From positions 124,001-188,000 of the forward strand of contig NZ_FOKF01000002.1 in assembly GCF_900111995.1 (NCBI RefSeq): 64,000 bases of DNA, read 5' to 3'. Origin of the DNA: Collimonas sp. OK607. GTDB lineage: Bacteria; Pseudomonadota; Gammaproteobacteria; Burkholderiales; Burkholderiaceae_D. Below, in pieces: positions 24,745 through 33,710 of the stretch (position 1 is the stretch's first letter; each line of letters opens with the position of its first letter). The translations under genes and the position numbers were made by a program. The notes beneath the pieces were generated by a model. It was not told the origin of the DNA. It did not search any database and worked only from the letters and a program-made list of their open reading frames with translations.

Positions 24745-26187
24745 ATGGACTCAACCTATCCGCGTATCGGACTGCATATCGACGGCGAATGGCTCTACGA
24801 CCGCCCCGCCTATACCGAGGTCGTCAATCCGAGCAACGAGGCTACCCTCGGTAGCGTACCTGGCGCTACGCCAGCGGATCTCGAGCGCGCACTCGCCGCC
24901 GCGGAGCGTGGCTTCCGCGTCTGGCGCGATACACCGCCGCTGCAACGGGCGCAGTTACTGTTGCGCACTTGCGCGCTGGTGCGCGAGCGTGCAGAGTCGA
25001 TCGCTCAGATCCTTACGCAAGAACAAGGCAAGCCGATCGCTGACGCCCGCAACGAAGTGGCGCGCGCCACCGCCTTTCTCGAATGGGATGCAGCGGAGGC
25101 GCAGCGCCTCTACGGCAGCATCGTTCCTGCCGGGCCGCAGATGCAGCAAATGATCCTGCGGTTGCCGGTCGGCCCTGTGGCAGCCTTCACCCCGTGGAAC
25201 GTTCCGGTCGGCTCCCCTGCGCGCAAGATCAGCGGTGCGCTCGCCGCAGGTTGTTCGGTGATAATCAAAGCCGCCGAGGAAACCCCGGGCACCGCTTGCG
25301 CCTTCGTGCAATGTTTCATTGATGCCGGCCTGCCGCCTGGCGTGCTCAATCTCGTTTTCGGTAATCCGTCCCTGATATCTTCGACGCTCATCGCTTCGCC
25401 AGTCATCCGCATGGTGACCTTCACAGGATCTGTGGCGGTCGGCAAGCACCTGACCCAGCTCGCTGCTGCGGCCATGAAGCCGGTGCTGATGGAACTGGGC
25501 GGCCATGCGCCGGTGCTGATCGGCGCCGACGTCGATGCGGCGGCGCTGGGCAAGCTCGCGGGCAGCGCCAAGATGCGCCTGGCGGGCCAGTTCTGCGCCT
25601 CGCCAACGCGCTTCATCGTGCACCAGAAGTCCTACGCCGCCTTCGTCGATGCATTCGCCAAGGCCGCCAGCGAAGTACGCGTGGGCGACGGTTTCGAGCC
25701 GGGTGTGCAGATGGGGCCGCTGCTCAACGGCAAGCGTCTCGCGGCGATCGATGAGTTGGTGCAGGACGCCAAGGTCTGCGGCGCACGCGTCGCGGCCGGC
25801 GGTCAGCGCATCGGCGAACGCGGGTTCTTCTATGCGCTGACCGTGCTGGCCGACGTGCCGGCGCACGCCAAGGCGATGACCACCGAACCATTCGGCCCGA
25901 TGGCGCTGTGCGTGCAGGTTGCCGACCTGGACGAAGGCATAACGCTCGCCAACAGCCTGTCCGTGGGACTCGCCGGCTATGCCTTCACCAATTCGCTTGA
26001 AGAGGCGGAGCGCTTCACGCGCGAACTGGAGTGTGGTGCGCTGTCGATCAATCACTTCGGCATGGGCGGCGCCGACACACCCTTCGGCGGTGTCAAGGAA
26101 AGCGGCATCGGACGCGAGGGCGGCGCGCAGAGTCTGGAGCCCTATACCACCACGAAGACAGTGCTGACACGGACCGCGCGAGTTTGA
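24745..26187 (+). CDS. NAD(P)-dependent aldehyde dehydrogenase
   Basis: 480 residues, usual ALDH length. Cofactor and substrate motifs include FTPWNVPVGSPARKISGAL, FTGSVAVGK, the general base Glu in LMELGGHAPVL and the catalytic Cys in GQFCASPTRF, with the late EPFGPMALC. GC content is visibly higher than in the flanking genes, hinting at a separate origin. It is preceded by 210 bases without a gene and followed by the P450. It may oxidise an aldehyde formed by the P450 or by O-demethylation. Confidence 0.94.
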   Translation: MDSTYPRIGLHIDGEWLYDRPAYTEVVNPSNEATLGSVPGATPADLERALAAAERGFRVWRDTPPLQRAQLLLRTCALVRERAESIAQILTQEQGKPIADARNEVARATAFLEWDAAEAQRLYGSIVPAGPQMQQMILRLPVGPVAAFTPWNVPVGSPARKISGALAAGCSVIIKAAEETPGTACAFVQCFIDAGLPPGVLNLVFGNPSLISSTLIASPVIRMVTFTGSVAVGKHLTQLAAAAMKPVLMELGGHAPVLIGADVDAAALGKLAGSAKMRLAGQFCASPTRFIVHQKSYAAFVDAFAKAASEVRVGDGFEPGVQMGPLLNGKRLAAIDELVQDAKVCGARVAAGGQRIGERGFFYALTVLADVPAHAKAMTTEPFGPMALCVQVADLDEGITLANSLSVGLAGYAFTNSLEEAERFTRELECGALSINHFGMGGADTPFGGVKESGIGREGGAQSLEPYTTTKTVLTRTARV

Positions 26188-26335
26188 CCGCAAGGGGCGG
26201 ATGGCAGGAAAAAATCTTGCACCGCCCATGCTGATCATGTCAGCAATTTTGTGTGATGAATAACACGACGCTTAGAAAGAATATGTCTGCCACTGAAGAA
26301 GAAAGCAGCATCTAAGGCGTTAAAAGGAGATAAAA

Positions 26336-27577
26336 ATGCAATTACAAGAGACCGCACTTCAAACGACTTTAAGCCTCCCCGAGATCAATCTCGCGGATCC
26401 CGACTTCTGGATGAGAGATGACTTCCATGGTGCGCTGGCGCTCTTACGTAAGGAACAGCCGATTTCGTGGCACGAGCATCCTGAGTCTGGCAAGGGCTTT
26501 TGGGCACTCCTTGACTACGAAGACATCGCCGAAGTTGACAAGGACTGGGAGAGGTTTTGCAGCAAACATGGTGTGCGTGTCTATAACGATGCCGGCACCA
26601 AGATCCGACCTGGCACAGGCGCGTTGATCGAACTCGATCCGCCCGACCATACCGTCAACCGCAAACGCGTGAGCAAGGCGTTTATGCCGCGCCAGGTGGG
26701 CAGGATGGAAGAGTATGTGCGGGAGCAGGCGCGCCGGCTGGTGTCGCAATTCTCCGATGGCCAGGAGATCGATTTTGTAAACGATCTGGCGGCCATTCTT
26801 CCTTTCGAGATCATCAGTGACCTGGTTGGCATCGACCCCGCAGACCGGCCGCGTTTGCTGGAGTTGTCGCAGATCGGTCGCTCCGAGCAGGAACTTGAAT
26901 ATGTCGGTAAACCCGAGATCCCGCAGCAAGCGGTCATGGAAATGCGCGAATACGGCATCAACCTCGCCGCAAAGCGTTTGCTCGACCCTAAGGAAGACTT
27001 GATTTCAGAACTGGCTCAGGTTCGGGTCGATGGCAAACAGCTCGATAAGGAAGAGTTGGGCGGCTATTTCGGCCTGATGATCGCTGCCGGCAGCGGCACG
27101 ACGAAAGCCGCACTGTCGCACGGGATGCTGGCGTTCTCGCAGTTCCCGGAGCAGCGTCGCCTGTTCAACAGCGACCCTGTGCTGTACGAGAGGACGATGG
27201 CGGATGAGGTCATTCGCTGGGCGACGCCGATCAAGCATCAGGGGCGCGTTCTGACCCGCGACATTGAATTCAAAGGCGTCCAGATGAAGGAAGGGCAGAA
27301 GATCGGCATGTGGTTTATCGCGTCAAACCGTGATCCACGCCTGTTCAAGGATCCGTTCAATTTCGACATTACACGAGATCCAAATCAGCACCAGAGCTTC
27401 GGTGCAGGTGGACCGCATTTTTGCATGGGTGCGAACATCGCACGCCGTGAAATCTGGATGCTGTTTCAAGAATTGTTTGCTCGCTTTCCCAACGCGCAAG
27501 CCATTTCAGACCCTATTCGCGAACGGTCCCTGCAATCGAATGGCTTCAAACACTTGCAAGTGCGTCTTTCGCGTTGA
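26336..27577 (+). CDS. Cytochrome P450
   Basis: 413 residues, bacterial class I size, ATG after AAAAGGAGAT. Haem-binding FGAGGPHFCMGANIARRE with C363 as thiolate ligand; EVIRW is the ExxR helix. The I helix reads AAGSGTTKAAL: the threonines are kept but the usual acidic residue before them is Gly. The overall pattern resembles CYP124/125/142-like enzymes for hydrophobic substrates, a loose match. Its ferredoxin and ferredoxin reductase follow, forming a complete three-component system. Substrate unknown. Confidence 0.94.
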   Translation: MQLQETALQTTLSLPEINLADPDFWMRDDFHGALALLRKEQPISWHEHPESGKGFWALLDYEDIAEVDKDWERFCSKHGVRVYNDAGTKIRPGTGALIELDPPDHTVNRKRVSKAFMPRQVGRMEEYVREQARRLVSQFSDGQEIDFVNDLAAILPFEIISDLVGIDPADRPRLLELSQIGRSEQELEYVGKPEIPQQAVMEMREYGINLAAKRLLDPKEDLISELAQVRVDGKQLDKEELGGYFGLMIAAGSGTTKAALSHGMLAFSQFPEQRRLFNSDPVLYERTMADEVIRWATPIKHQGRVLTRDIEFKGVQMKEGQKIGMWFIASNRDPRLFKDPFNFDITRDPNQHQSFGAGGPHFCMGANIARREIWMLFQELFARFPNAQAISDPIRERSLQSNGFKHLQVRLSR

Positions 27578-27601
27578 ATCTGGTTGGGAGGAATATCTGC
27601 A

Positions 27602-27652
27602 ATGACCGATAAAAAATGGACCGTTACCGTCGATGCCCAGAGCGGGCGCTAA
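27602..27652 (+). CDS. Possible 16-residue leader or remnant peptide
   Basis: MTDKKWTVTVDAQSGR follows a good site (GGGAGG, about ten bases upstream) between the P450 and ferredoxin genes. It may be a true micro-ORF that couples translation or the start of a lost gene. No family known. Confidence 0.3.
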   Translation: MTDKKWTVTVDAQSGR

Positions 27653-27705
27653 GACTACAGCCGCGCGATGACGCGGAGTAATTACCTTCATGGAAGAGGA
27701 ATATT

Positions 27706-28029
27706 ATGCCTAACGTGATTTTTATAGATGCCAACGGCAAGTCGAAAACCGTCGATTGCATGGTTGGAACCAGCCTGATGAAGTCCGCGCAGCTCCACGG
27801 GGTCTCAGGTATCTACGCCGAATGTGGTGGACAGAAGATGTGCGCGACATGCCACGTCTACATTGCCGATGAGTTTCTCGATACGCTGCCGGAAATCTCT
27901 GCCGATGAAGACGAGATGCTCGACGCGACGGCATCCGACCGCTTGCACAACAGCCGGTTGTCGTGCTCGATCATCATCAAGCCGGAGCACGAGAACCTGG
28001 TCGTTCATCTTCCGAAGTTGCAGCGATGA
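27706..28029 (+). CDS. [2Fe-2S] ferredoxin, adrenodoxin/putidaredoxin type
   Basis: 107 residues. The cluster ligands are in ECGGQKMCATCHVYI, with the last Cys in SRLSCSIIIKPE, the spacing of P450-partner ferredoxins. AGAGGA precedes the ATG. The stop overlaps the reductase start (ATGA). It should shuttle electrons to the P450 just upstream. Confidence 0.95.
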   Translation: MPNVIFIDANGKSKTVDCMVGTSLMKSAQLHGVSGIYAECGGQKMCATCHVYIADEFLDTLPEISADEDEMLDATASDRLHNSRLSCSIIIKPEHENLVVHLPKLQR

Positions 28030-29249
28030 GCGCCGTCATTATCGTCGGAGGTGGGCATGGTGGCGTCGACGTCGCATTCGGCTTGCGCGAGCGTGGTTAC
28101 ACAGGGAGCATCACTGTGCTGGACAAAAGCGGCTTTGTCCCATACGAGCGTCCGCCCATGTCCAAATCATGGATCAACGGCTCCGGCGGTCCGGAAGAGC
28201 TGACGTTACGTGGCCATGATGCTTTCTCAGGCGCCAATATCGAGCTGATGCTTAACTGCGAGGTGTTGAGCATCAACCGGGATCGCAAGGTCGTGGAGAC
28301 CAGCAATGGGAGTCTCGACTATTCGACGCTGGTGCTGGCTCTCGGATCGAGTCCGCGGCAACTCCGGCTGTCGGGCGCCGCGCTGGCTGGCATGCATCAC
28401 CTGCACACGCTCGAGCAAGCCACCGCACTCAGGGACGACCTTGCATCCGCCACCAGTGTGGGCGTCATCGGCGCCGGTTTCATCGGGCTGGAATTCGCAT
28501 CATCGGCCGCAAAACGCGGGTTGCCCGTGACGGTCATGGAGACTGCGGGACGAGCGATGCCCCGAACCGCGAGTGAATTCACGTCAGGCTACATGCGCGC
28601 CCGGCACGAGGAGGGGGGCACGAATTTCCGTTTCAACGCCACTGTTCAGGAAATAACCGGTCAATCAGGCCGCGTCGGGCGGGTCAACCTGTCGGATGGA
28701 ACCTACGTCGAGGCCGATCTTGTGGTGCAGGGTGTGGGCGCTATCGCAAATGGCGGATGGGTGACAGATTTCGGTCTCGATTTTGACAACGGTATCGTCG
28801 TGGACGGGACCTTGCGCACCAAGGACCCGGATATCTTCGCGATCGGCGACTGCGCGCGCTTCCTGGATGATGAAGGAGGGGGTACGCGGCTGGAATCCAT
28901 CGGCAATGCCGCCGATCATGCGCGGCGAGTAGCCGCAACCATTGCAGGTATTCCAGTGCCCGCACCTGATGTGCCATGGTTCTGGACCCAGCAAGCCGGC
29001 GTTCGGCTGCAGATGGCCGGCCGCATCGACCGCGTGGAGGAATGGTTGCTTACCGGTGCCGTTGACTCGAACTCGTTTAGCGTGCTTGGCTGGCGCAACA
29101 ACAAGCTGGTGTATGGCGAATCTATCAACAGTCCAGGCGAGCACGTCACCATCCGTAAACTCCTTGCTGAGAATACGGCCCCGACATTGTCGCAATTACG
29201 GCCGGTCGCTGAAATGGGCTTGAAGGCTGCCATCAAGTCCCTGGCATAA
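28026..29249 (+). CDS. FAD-dependent ferredoxin reductase (putidaredoxin-reductase type)
   Basis: 407 residues from the ATG at 28026, which overlaps the ferredoxin stop by four bases; a longer frame upstream lies inside the ferredoxin gene. Two dinucleotide-binding folds: VIIVGGGHGGVDVAFGLRE at the start and GVIGAGFIGLEFASSAAKRG near 150; the late motif IFAIGDCARF binds FAD. Completes the P450 electron chain NAD(P)H, reductase, ferredoxin, P450. Confidence 0.94.
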   Translation: MSAVIIVGGGHGGVDVAFGLRERGYTGSITVLDKSGFVPYERPPMSKSWINGSGGPEELTLRGHDAFSGANIELMLNCEVLSINRDRKVVETSNGSLDYSTLVLALGSSPRQLRLSGAALAGMHHLHTLEQATALRDDLASATSVGVIGAGFIGLEFASSAAKRGLPVTVMETAGRAMPRTASEFTSGYMRARHEEGGTNFRFNATVQEITGQSGRVGRVNLSDGTYVEADLVVQGVGAIANGGWVTDFGLDFDNGIVVDGTLRTKDPDIFAIGDCARFLDDEGGGTRLESIGNAADHARRVAATIAGIPVPAPDVPWFWTQQAGVRLQMAGRIDRVEEWLLTGAVDSNSFSVLGWRNNKLVYGESINSPGEHVTIRKLLAENTAPTLSQLRPVAEMGLKAAIKSLA

Positions 29250-29342
29250 TTTCGATCGGCTCTGAAAAGATCGGGCAAGTCTTCTTCGTCATGCCTTCCA
29301 ACTGAGAATGGAAGTCATGGCGAAGCTCCATTTTGGCGGCGA

Positions 29343-29475
29343 ACTGCCTCTCCAACGTTACAACTCCCTCCAGACGCTTGCGCTTGCGATTCGAACGTCT
29401 CGCTTTCATCCACGACGCTTTCATGACAACCCCCATCTGAATCATTTTCTCGCGGCAACTTTAACCGTCATTGTG
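29343..29475. repeat. Repeat A, right copy
   Basis: Direct copy of 20703-20835 (CTGCCTCTCCAACGTTACAA, GATTCGAACGTCTCGCTTTC, TCGCGGCAACTTTAACCGTC). Differences are scattered. Confidence 0.7.
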
Positions 29476-29511
29476 TTAGTGTTTCTTTACGACGCAAGGT
29501 ATTGGCGGCGA

Positions 29512-29657
29512 CTCGAAGTGCAACAAAAGAGACAGTGTCACGCCGATTTCTTATAGCCATGGTTCTTACGGGGGATATCATTAAATTGACAGCCGAAGCA
29601 GCCCTGATGCCATAAGTCTTGGCAAGATAAATCGGTTGCAAAAAACGCTCGTAAATG
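29512..29657 (+). repeat. Upstream repeat B, copy 3 (before porin remnant)
   Basis: Starts CTCGAAGTGCAACAAAAGAG and includes GATGCCATAAGTCTTGGCAA and AAAAACGCTCG, aligning with 18047-18190. As in that copy, a porin signal-peptide start follows about 100 bases on. Confidence 0.65.
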
Positions 29658-29772
29658 AGCTGTACTGATTGAGATTTTCTCATCAACACTATGGCGACCA
29701 TAGTGTCTCGGTTGGTAGCGATTCAAACTATAAGAAACTATAAAAATCTATAAGATACGGAGACAGACGTTA

Positions 29773-29958
29773 ATGCAAAAAGAGCTTTTCAAGGTGATTT
29801 GGGGCGTGCTGCTGAGCACCTGCGCCAAATGGAATGTATTCGCGCAAGCTGAGCAATATCCGGATACCGGACAACGCACGAATAGACAGGCACGCGCGGG
29901 TTGGCGCGTTCAAGGCCAATCCACGTCCGTCATCTGGAGTGTAGTGCCAGTCGCTTAA
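29773..29958 (+). pseudogene. Porin, signal-peptide remnant
   Basis: MQKELFKVIWGVLLSTCAKW, then NVFAQ, is a typical porin signal peptide; the preceding GGAGACAG is the ribosome binding site. After cleavage the frame continues with unrelated sequence and stops at 61 codons. Since repeat B precedes it, this is the decayed start of a second copy of the porin gene at 18290. Confidence 0.55.
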
Positions 29959-30118
29959 AGCGTTGGAGCATGACAGGGCCCAAGCGGCCTCCATGGTATG
30001 TGAATTGCGCTCGTTTGCCGTCCTGGAAACGCTACGCTTTCCGTAAGCATTGGAAGCCGTCTGTATCGGCCATCGCTCCTTTGAATCGAATCTTTACTTA
30101 ACAGTCAATTAGGATTAC

Positions 30119-31453
30119 ATGCACACTTCTCAATCATATGATTCGGTCGCGGCTGGCCATCTGCCTGACGAAATCGCGCGGACTTACCGCAAGGTGGCCC
30201 TTCGGATCATGCCGTTTCTGGTCCTTTGTTATTTCGTTTCCTACATCGACCGCGCGAATATCAGTTTCGCCAAACTCCAGTTCATGAGCGACCTCGGTTT
30301 TTCCGAAGCAGCCTACGGATTGGGAGCGGGGCTTTTCTTCATCGGCTATTCGCTGTTTGAGGTTCCGAGCAATATCATGATGCAGCGTGTCGGCGCGCGG
30401 CGCACGTTGCTGCGCATCATGGTTCTCTGGGGAATGACCTCAAGCGCGCTGATGTTCGTGAGCTCGCCGCTGCAATTCTACGTAATGCGCTTTCTCCTCG
30501 GCGCTGCAGAGGCTGGTTTTTTCCCGGGCGTCATGTTTTATTTAACCTATTGGTTTCCAGCTGCGCGTCGGGGACGAGCAACCGGTTTCTTCATGATGGG
30601 TGCCGCCGCTGCCGGTGTCATTGGCGGGCCTGTCTCCACCTGGATCATGGTCCACCTGGCCGGGTTGCATGGCCTGCATGGCTGGCAATGGTTGTTCCTG
30701 CTGGAAGGCGTACCTGCAGTCATTCTGGGCGTCGTCGCATTCTTTTTCCTCAGCGATCAACCACGGGATGCGAAATGGCTAACTGCGCGCGAAAAAGCCA
30801 TTGTCCTCGGTGACCTGGCGGCAGAGGAAAAAGGAACAACCCGCAGCGGACACGGACTGGTTGAAGCATTAAAGAATCCCAAGGTCTACGTTGGAATCAT
30901 TGTGTATTTTTGCATAGTGGTATCGTTCAACTCTATCGTACTTTGGGCGCCAACCATCATCCGCGAGGTCGGTGTGAAGGATTTGTTCAATGTCGGATTG
31001 TTGTCCAGCATAGTGTTTTTAGCTGGAGGGGCCGGTACCTATCTCATAGGCTATAGCTCTGATCGAAAAATGGAGCGACGCTGGCATTTCGCCGCGAGTT
31101 GCGCTGTCGTCGCCCTTTGCTTTGCACTTTTGCCGCTAGCGTCCCACAACACACCGATTGCCATTACGCTGCTTTCAGTCGCGGCGGCGGCATCCTACGG
31201 TACCTATACGGTGTTTTGGACAATTCCGGCAACTTTCCTTCCTGGAAACACTAAAGCTGGCGGTATTGCCCTGATTACCAGTGTGGGAGGATTAGCGGCA
31301 TTTGTAAGCCCGACTTTGGTTGGCTGGATGAAGGCCAGCACGGGAAGCATTTATCTCGGATTAACGCTAATGGGTGGAATCACATTGATTGGCGCTCTTA
31401 TTTTGCTGGTCGCAATTCCGGCAAACAAATCATCCAAAGGGACTGCGAGATAA
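30119..31453 (+). CDS. MFS transporter, anion:cation symporter type
   Basis: 444 residues, 12 membrane helices. VSYIDRANISFAKLQFMSDL at the first helices and GFFPGVMFYLTYWFPA are characteristic of the ACS family (tartrate, 4-hydroxyphenylacetate, phthalate and hexuronate carriers). It closes the catabolic cluster and probably imports its acidic substrate. It follows the porin remnant by 160 bases. Confidence 0.93.
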   Translation: MHTSQSYDSVAAGHLPDEIARTYRKVALRIMPFLVLCYFVSYIDRANISFAKLQFMSDLGFSEAAYGLGAGLFFIGYSLFEVPSNIMMQRVGARRTLLRIMVLWGMTSSALMFVSSPLQFYVMRFLLGAAEAGFFPGVMFYLTYWFPAARRGRATGFFMMGAAAAGVIGGPVSTWIMVHLAGLHGLHGWQWLFLLEGVPAVILGVVAFFFLSDQPRDAKWLTAREKAIVLGDLAAEEKGTTRSGHGLVEALKNPKVYVGIIVYFCIVVSFNSIVLWAPTIIREVGVKDLFNVGLLSSIVFLAGGAGTYLIGYSSDRKMERRWHFAASCAVVALCFALLPLASHNTPIAITLLSVAAAASYGTYTVFWTIPATFLPGNTKAGGIALITSVGGLAAFVSPTLVGWMKASTGSIYLGLTLMGGITLIGALILLVAIPANKSSKGTAR

Positions 31454-31601
31454 TTTTATCGCACGAGCTTTGGTGACCTTGTATCTGGTTGATTGCTCGC
31501 AAGGGTTTTGTCCCGATAAGACGATGGGGCGGCTAGCAGGGTTTCAAATGTCCGGTCTGTCGAAATAATTAAGACGCCCCCGGAAAAGGTTCCGGTCTGG
31601 A

Positions 31602-31644
31602 ATATGTGCTGCTGGCTTGCCCGAATCTGGGCGCGGCGCTGGCG
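31602..31644 (+). repeat. 43-base fragment copied from the araC-type gene
   Basis: Equals 32923-32965 inside the AraC regulator gene with one mismatch (ATATGTGCT, then TGGCTTGCCCGAATCTGGGC). It abuts the 3' end of the sterol desaturase gene. The orientation is the same as in the gene, so a piece was duplicated about 1.3 kb away. Confidence 0.85.
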
Positions 31645-31650
31645 ACCAGC

Positions 31651-32556
31651 CTAAGGCTGGCGCATATCGCCACGCTCATATTCCGGCGGCGCCCACAGGT
31701 GTTTCAGGCGCTGCTTCAAATTACCCGGCTGCGCCACGTCGTGCCACATCGCAATGAATTCGTGGAAGTTGAGGGTCAGCGGATTGTGGCTGTAGACCTG
31801 GCGCCTGATGCCGTAATCTACTGCTTCCTGTTCTTCCGCATAGGTCCCGAACAGACGGTCGAAAATGATCAGTACGCCGCCATAATTCTTGTCGATATAG
31901 CAGTCGTTGCGACCGTGATGCGCACGGTGGTTGCTGGGGGTGTCGAACAGATACTCCAGCATCGGATGCAGCTTGCCGACGCTCTCGGTGTGGATGAAGA
32001 ACTGATACACCAGATCGCAGGCATACAAGATGAACACCACTGCCGGATGTACGCCCAGCAGCACCAGCGGCATGAAAAACAACCACCAGCCGGTGATCGG
32101 ATAGAGCATCGACTGGCGCATGGCGGTTGTCATGTTCATATGCTCGCCGCTGTGGTGTACAACGTGGGCGGTCCAGAACCAGCGCACCCTATGGCTGCTG
32201 CGATGGAACCAGTAGTAGCAAAACTCGACGCCGACGAAAATCGGCAGCAGGGTCCAGCCGTTGATTGGAATCGTGAAGAAACGATGGTGCCAGAACCAGA
32301 AAATGGCGGCGCCGACGAATAGCACATGCACCGCCAGTTCGAACAGCTGGTAGCTGCTGCCGAGGGTGAGATTGGTCAGGATGTCTTTCCAGTAGAACTG
32401 CTGGCGGAACTGCTCGTGACCGCCGCGCTTGCGCATGACCTGCCATTCGATGGCAAAACCGATCAGGAACAATGGCGTCATGCCGATCAGCACCACCTGT
32501 TTCCACTCTATATGGGAACCGAAAGTGGTTTCCATCCAGGCAATCAGATCCATCAT
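31651..32556 (-). CDS. Sterol desaturase / fatty acid hydroxylase superfamily protein
   Basis: 301 residues from the ATG at 32556 (AGGCGG upstream; a second ATG follows). Four or more membrane helices, with His clusters HRSSH, HVVHHSGEH and NHRAHH that bind the di-iron centre. An integral membrane enzyme that hydroxylates or desaturates a lipid-like substrate. Divergent from an AraC regulator about 100 bases away, which probably controls it. The longer frame to 32703 reads into that regulator and is rejected. Confidence 0.92.
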   Translation of the reverse strand: MMDLIAWMETTFGSHIEWKQVVLIGMTPLFLIGFAIEWQVMRKRGGHEQFRQQFYWKDILTNLTLGSSYQLFELAVHVLFVGAAIFWFWHHRFFTIPINGWTLLPIFVGVEFCYYWFHRSSHRVRWFWTAHVVHHSGEHMNMTTAMRQSMLYPITGWWLFFMPLVLLGVHPAVVFILYACDLVYQFFIHTESVGKLHPMLEYLFDTPSNHRAHHGRNDCYIDKNYGGVLIIFDRLFGTYAEEQEAVDYGIRRQVYSHNPLTLNFHEFIAMWHDVAQPGNLKQRLKHLWAPPEYERGDMRQP

Positions 32557-32653
32557 GATGTACCGCCTATGTGCTTTGTCGATGCAATGGATTCTAGTGC
32601 CCGGGAAGTTTAAAGGCTTGACCGCGACAGACAAATATTTGACACTTCTCGCC

Positions 32654-33682
32654 ATGTGTCGAACCATAACGGAGCAGCCGGTGCGGGGTGTCGTTCCCAG
32701 CACCTACGTGCGATTGCTGTATGAGTATCTTGAGAGGCAGGGTGTGGCCGCAGCCGCCTTGCTAGGCGTAGCCGCGCCGGAAGCGGCCGACCGCGGCTTG
32801 CTGCGCTACCCGGTGGTGGCCTGGCGCACCTTGCTGCAACGCGCTGCCGAGCATCTGCGTGATCCCTTGCTCGGTCTGCATCTGGGCCAGACCATCACGC
32901 CGGCCCATTTCGGCGTGATGGGATATGTGCTGTTGGCTTGCCCGAATCTGGGCGCGGCGCTGGCGCGCACCTTGCAATACCAGCGCCTGCTGTATGACGT
33001 CAATCCGATGCGTACCACGATGGAGGGCAGTGATTTGCTGCTCGAATGGGGTGTCGACCAAGGCCGGCCCGGAGCGCTGGTTGATGAATGCGCCATCAGC
33101 GCATTAATGCAGTTGATGCACAACGCCACCGGCCGCCGTATCGTGGCGACAGAAATCTGCTTCGTGAATCCGTCGCCTGCCGACATCCAGCCTTATCGCG
33201 ACTGGTTCGGCTGCCCGGTATTGTTCGGCCAGGCGGTTACCTCGATCCGCTTCCCGCGCGCGCTGCTGGCATTGCCGTTGCGGCAACCGGACACCGTTCT
33301 ATTGAATGTATTGGAGAGACAGGCCGACGGCTTGCTGGCGCAATTACCGCCAAGCGACGATTTTGAACAGGCGGTGCGGCGCTGCATCGCCCGCCTGGTG
33401 CGCGAAGGCCAGCCGGAGCTGGAGATGGTGGCGAACGAGCTGCATGTTTCGACCCGCACTTTGCATCGCCGGCTGGCTGCCAGCGACATCAACTTCAGGG
33501 AATTGCGCGAGAGTATTCGCCAACACCTGGCCGAAGACTATCTGGCCGACCCGCGCCTGCAGCTGGCGGAAATCGCCCAGTTGCTGGGCTATTCCGAGCA
33601 GAGCGCATTTAGCCGTGCATTCCGCCGCTGGAGCGGACAGACGCCGTATGATTATCGGCAGCGCTTGCTCAGTTCAGGGTAG
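32654..33682 (+). CDS. AraC family transcriptional regulator (OruR/ArgR-like)
   Basis: 342 residues from the ATG at 32654, chosen because it starts the conserved ligand-domain pattern (STYVRLLYEYLERQGV). The N-terminal part is the arabinose-binding-like domain found in OruR-type regulators (PAHFGVMGYVLLACPNLGAA); the C-terminal helix-turn-helix pair is TLHRRLAASDINFREL and LLGYSEQSAFSRAFRRWSG. Divergent from the sterol desaturase gene, its probable target. Part of the gene is copied at 31602-31644. Confidence 0.92.
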   Translation: MCRTITEQPVRGVVPSTYVRLLYEYLERQGVAAAALLGVAAPEAADRGLLRYPVVAWRTLLQRAAEHLRDPLLGLHLGQTITPAHFGVMGYVLLACPNLGAALARTLQYQRLLYDVNPMRTTMEGSDLLLEWGVDQGRPGALVDECAISALMQLMHNATGRRIVATEICFVNPSPADIQPYRDWFGCPVLFGQAVTSIRFPRALLALPLRQPDTVLLNVLERQADGLLAQLPPSDDFEQAVRRCIARLVREGQPELEMVANELHVSTRTLHRRLAASDINFRELRESIRQHLAEDYLADPRLQLAEIAQLLGYSEQSAFSRAFRRWSGQTPYDYRQRLLSSG

Positions 33683-33710
33683 GCGCCTCTCCCACCCAGC
33701 CATCATCCGG

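Larger units (their letters stand above)
29250..29772. other. Right boundary of catabolic block, repeats A and B, no gene
   Basis: Carries repeat A (29343-29475) followed by repeat B (29512-29657), as before the FAH operon. An open minus-strand frame in repeat A (rich in Arg and Lys) exists in both copies but has no recognisable product. Confidence 0.55.
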
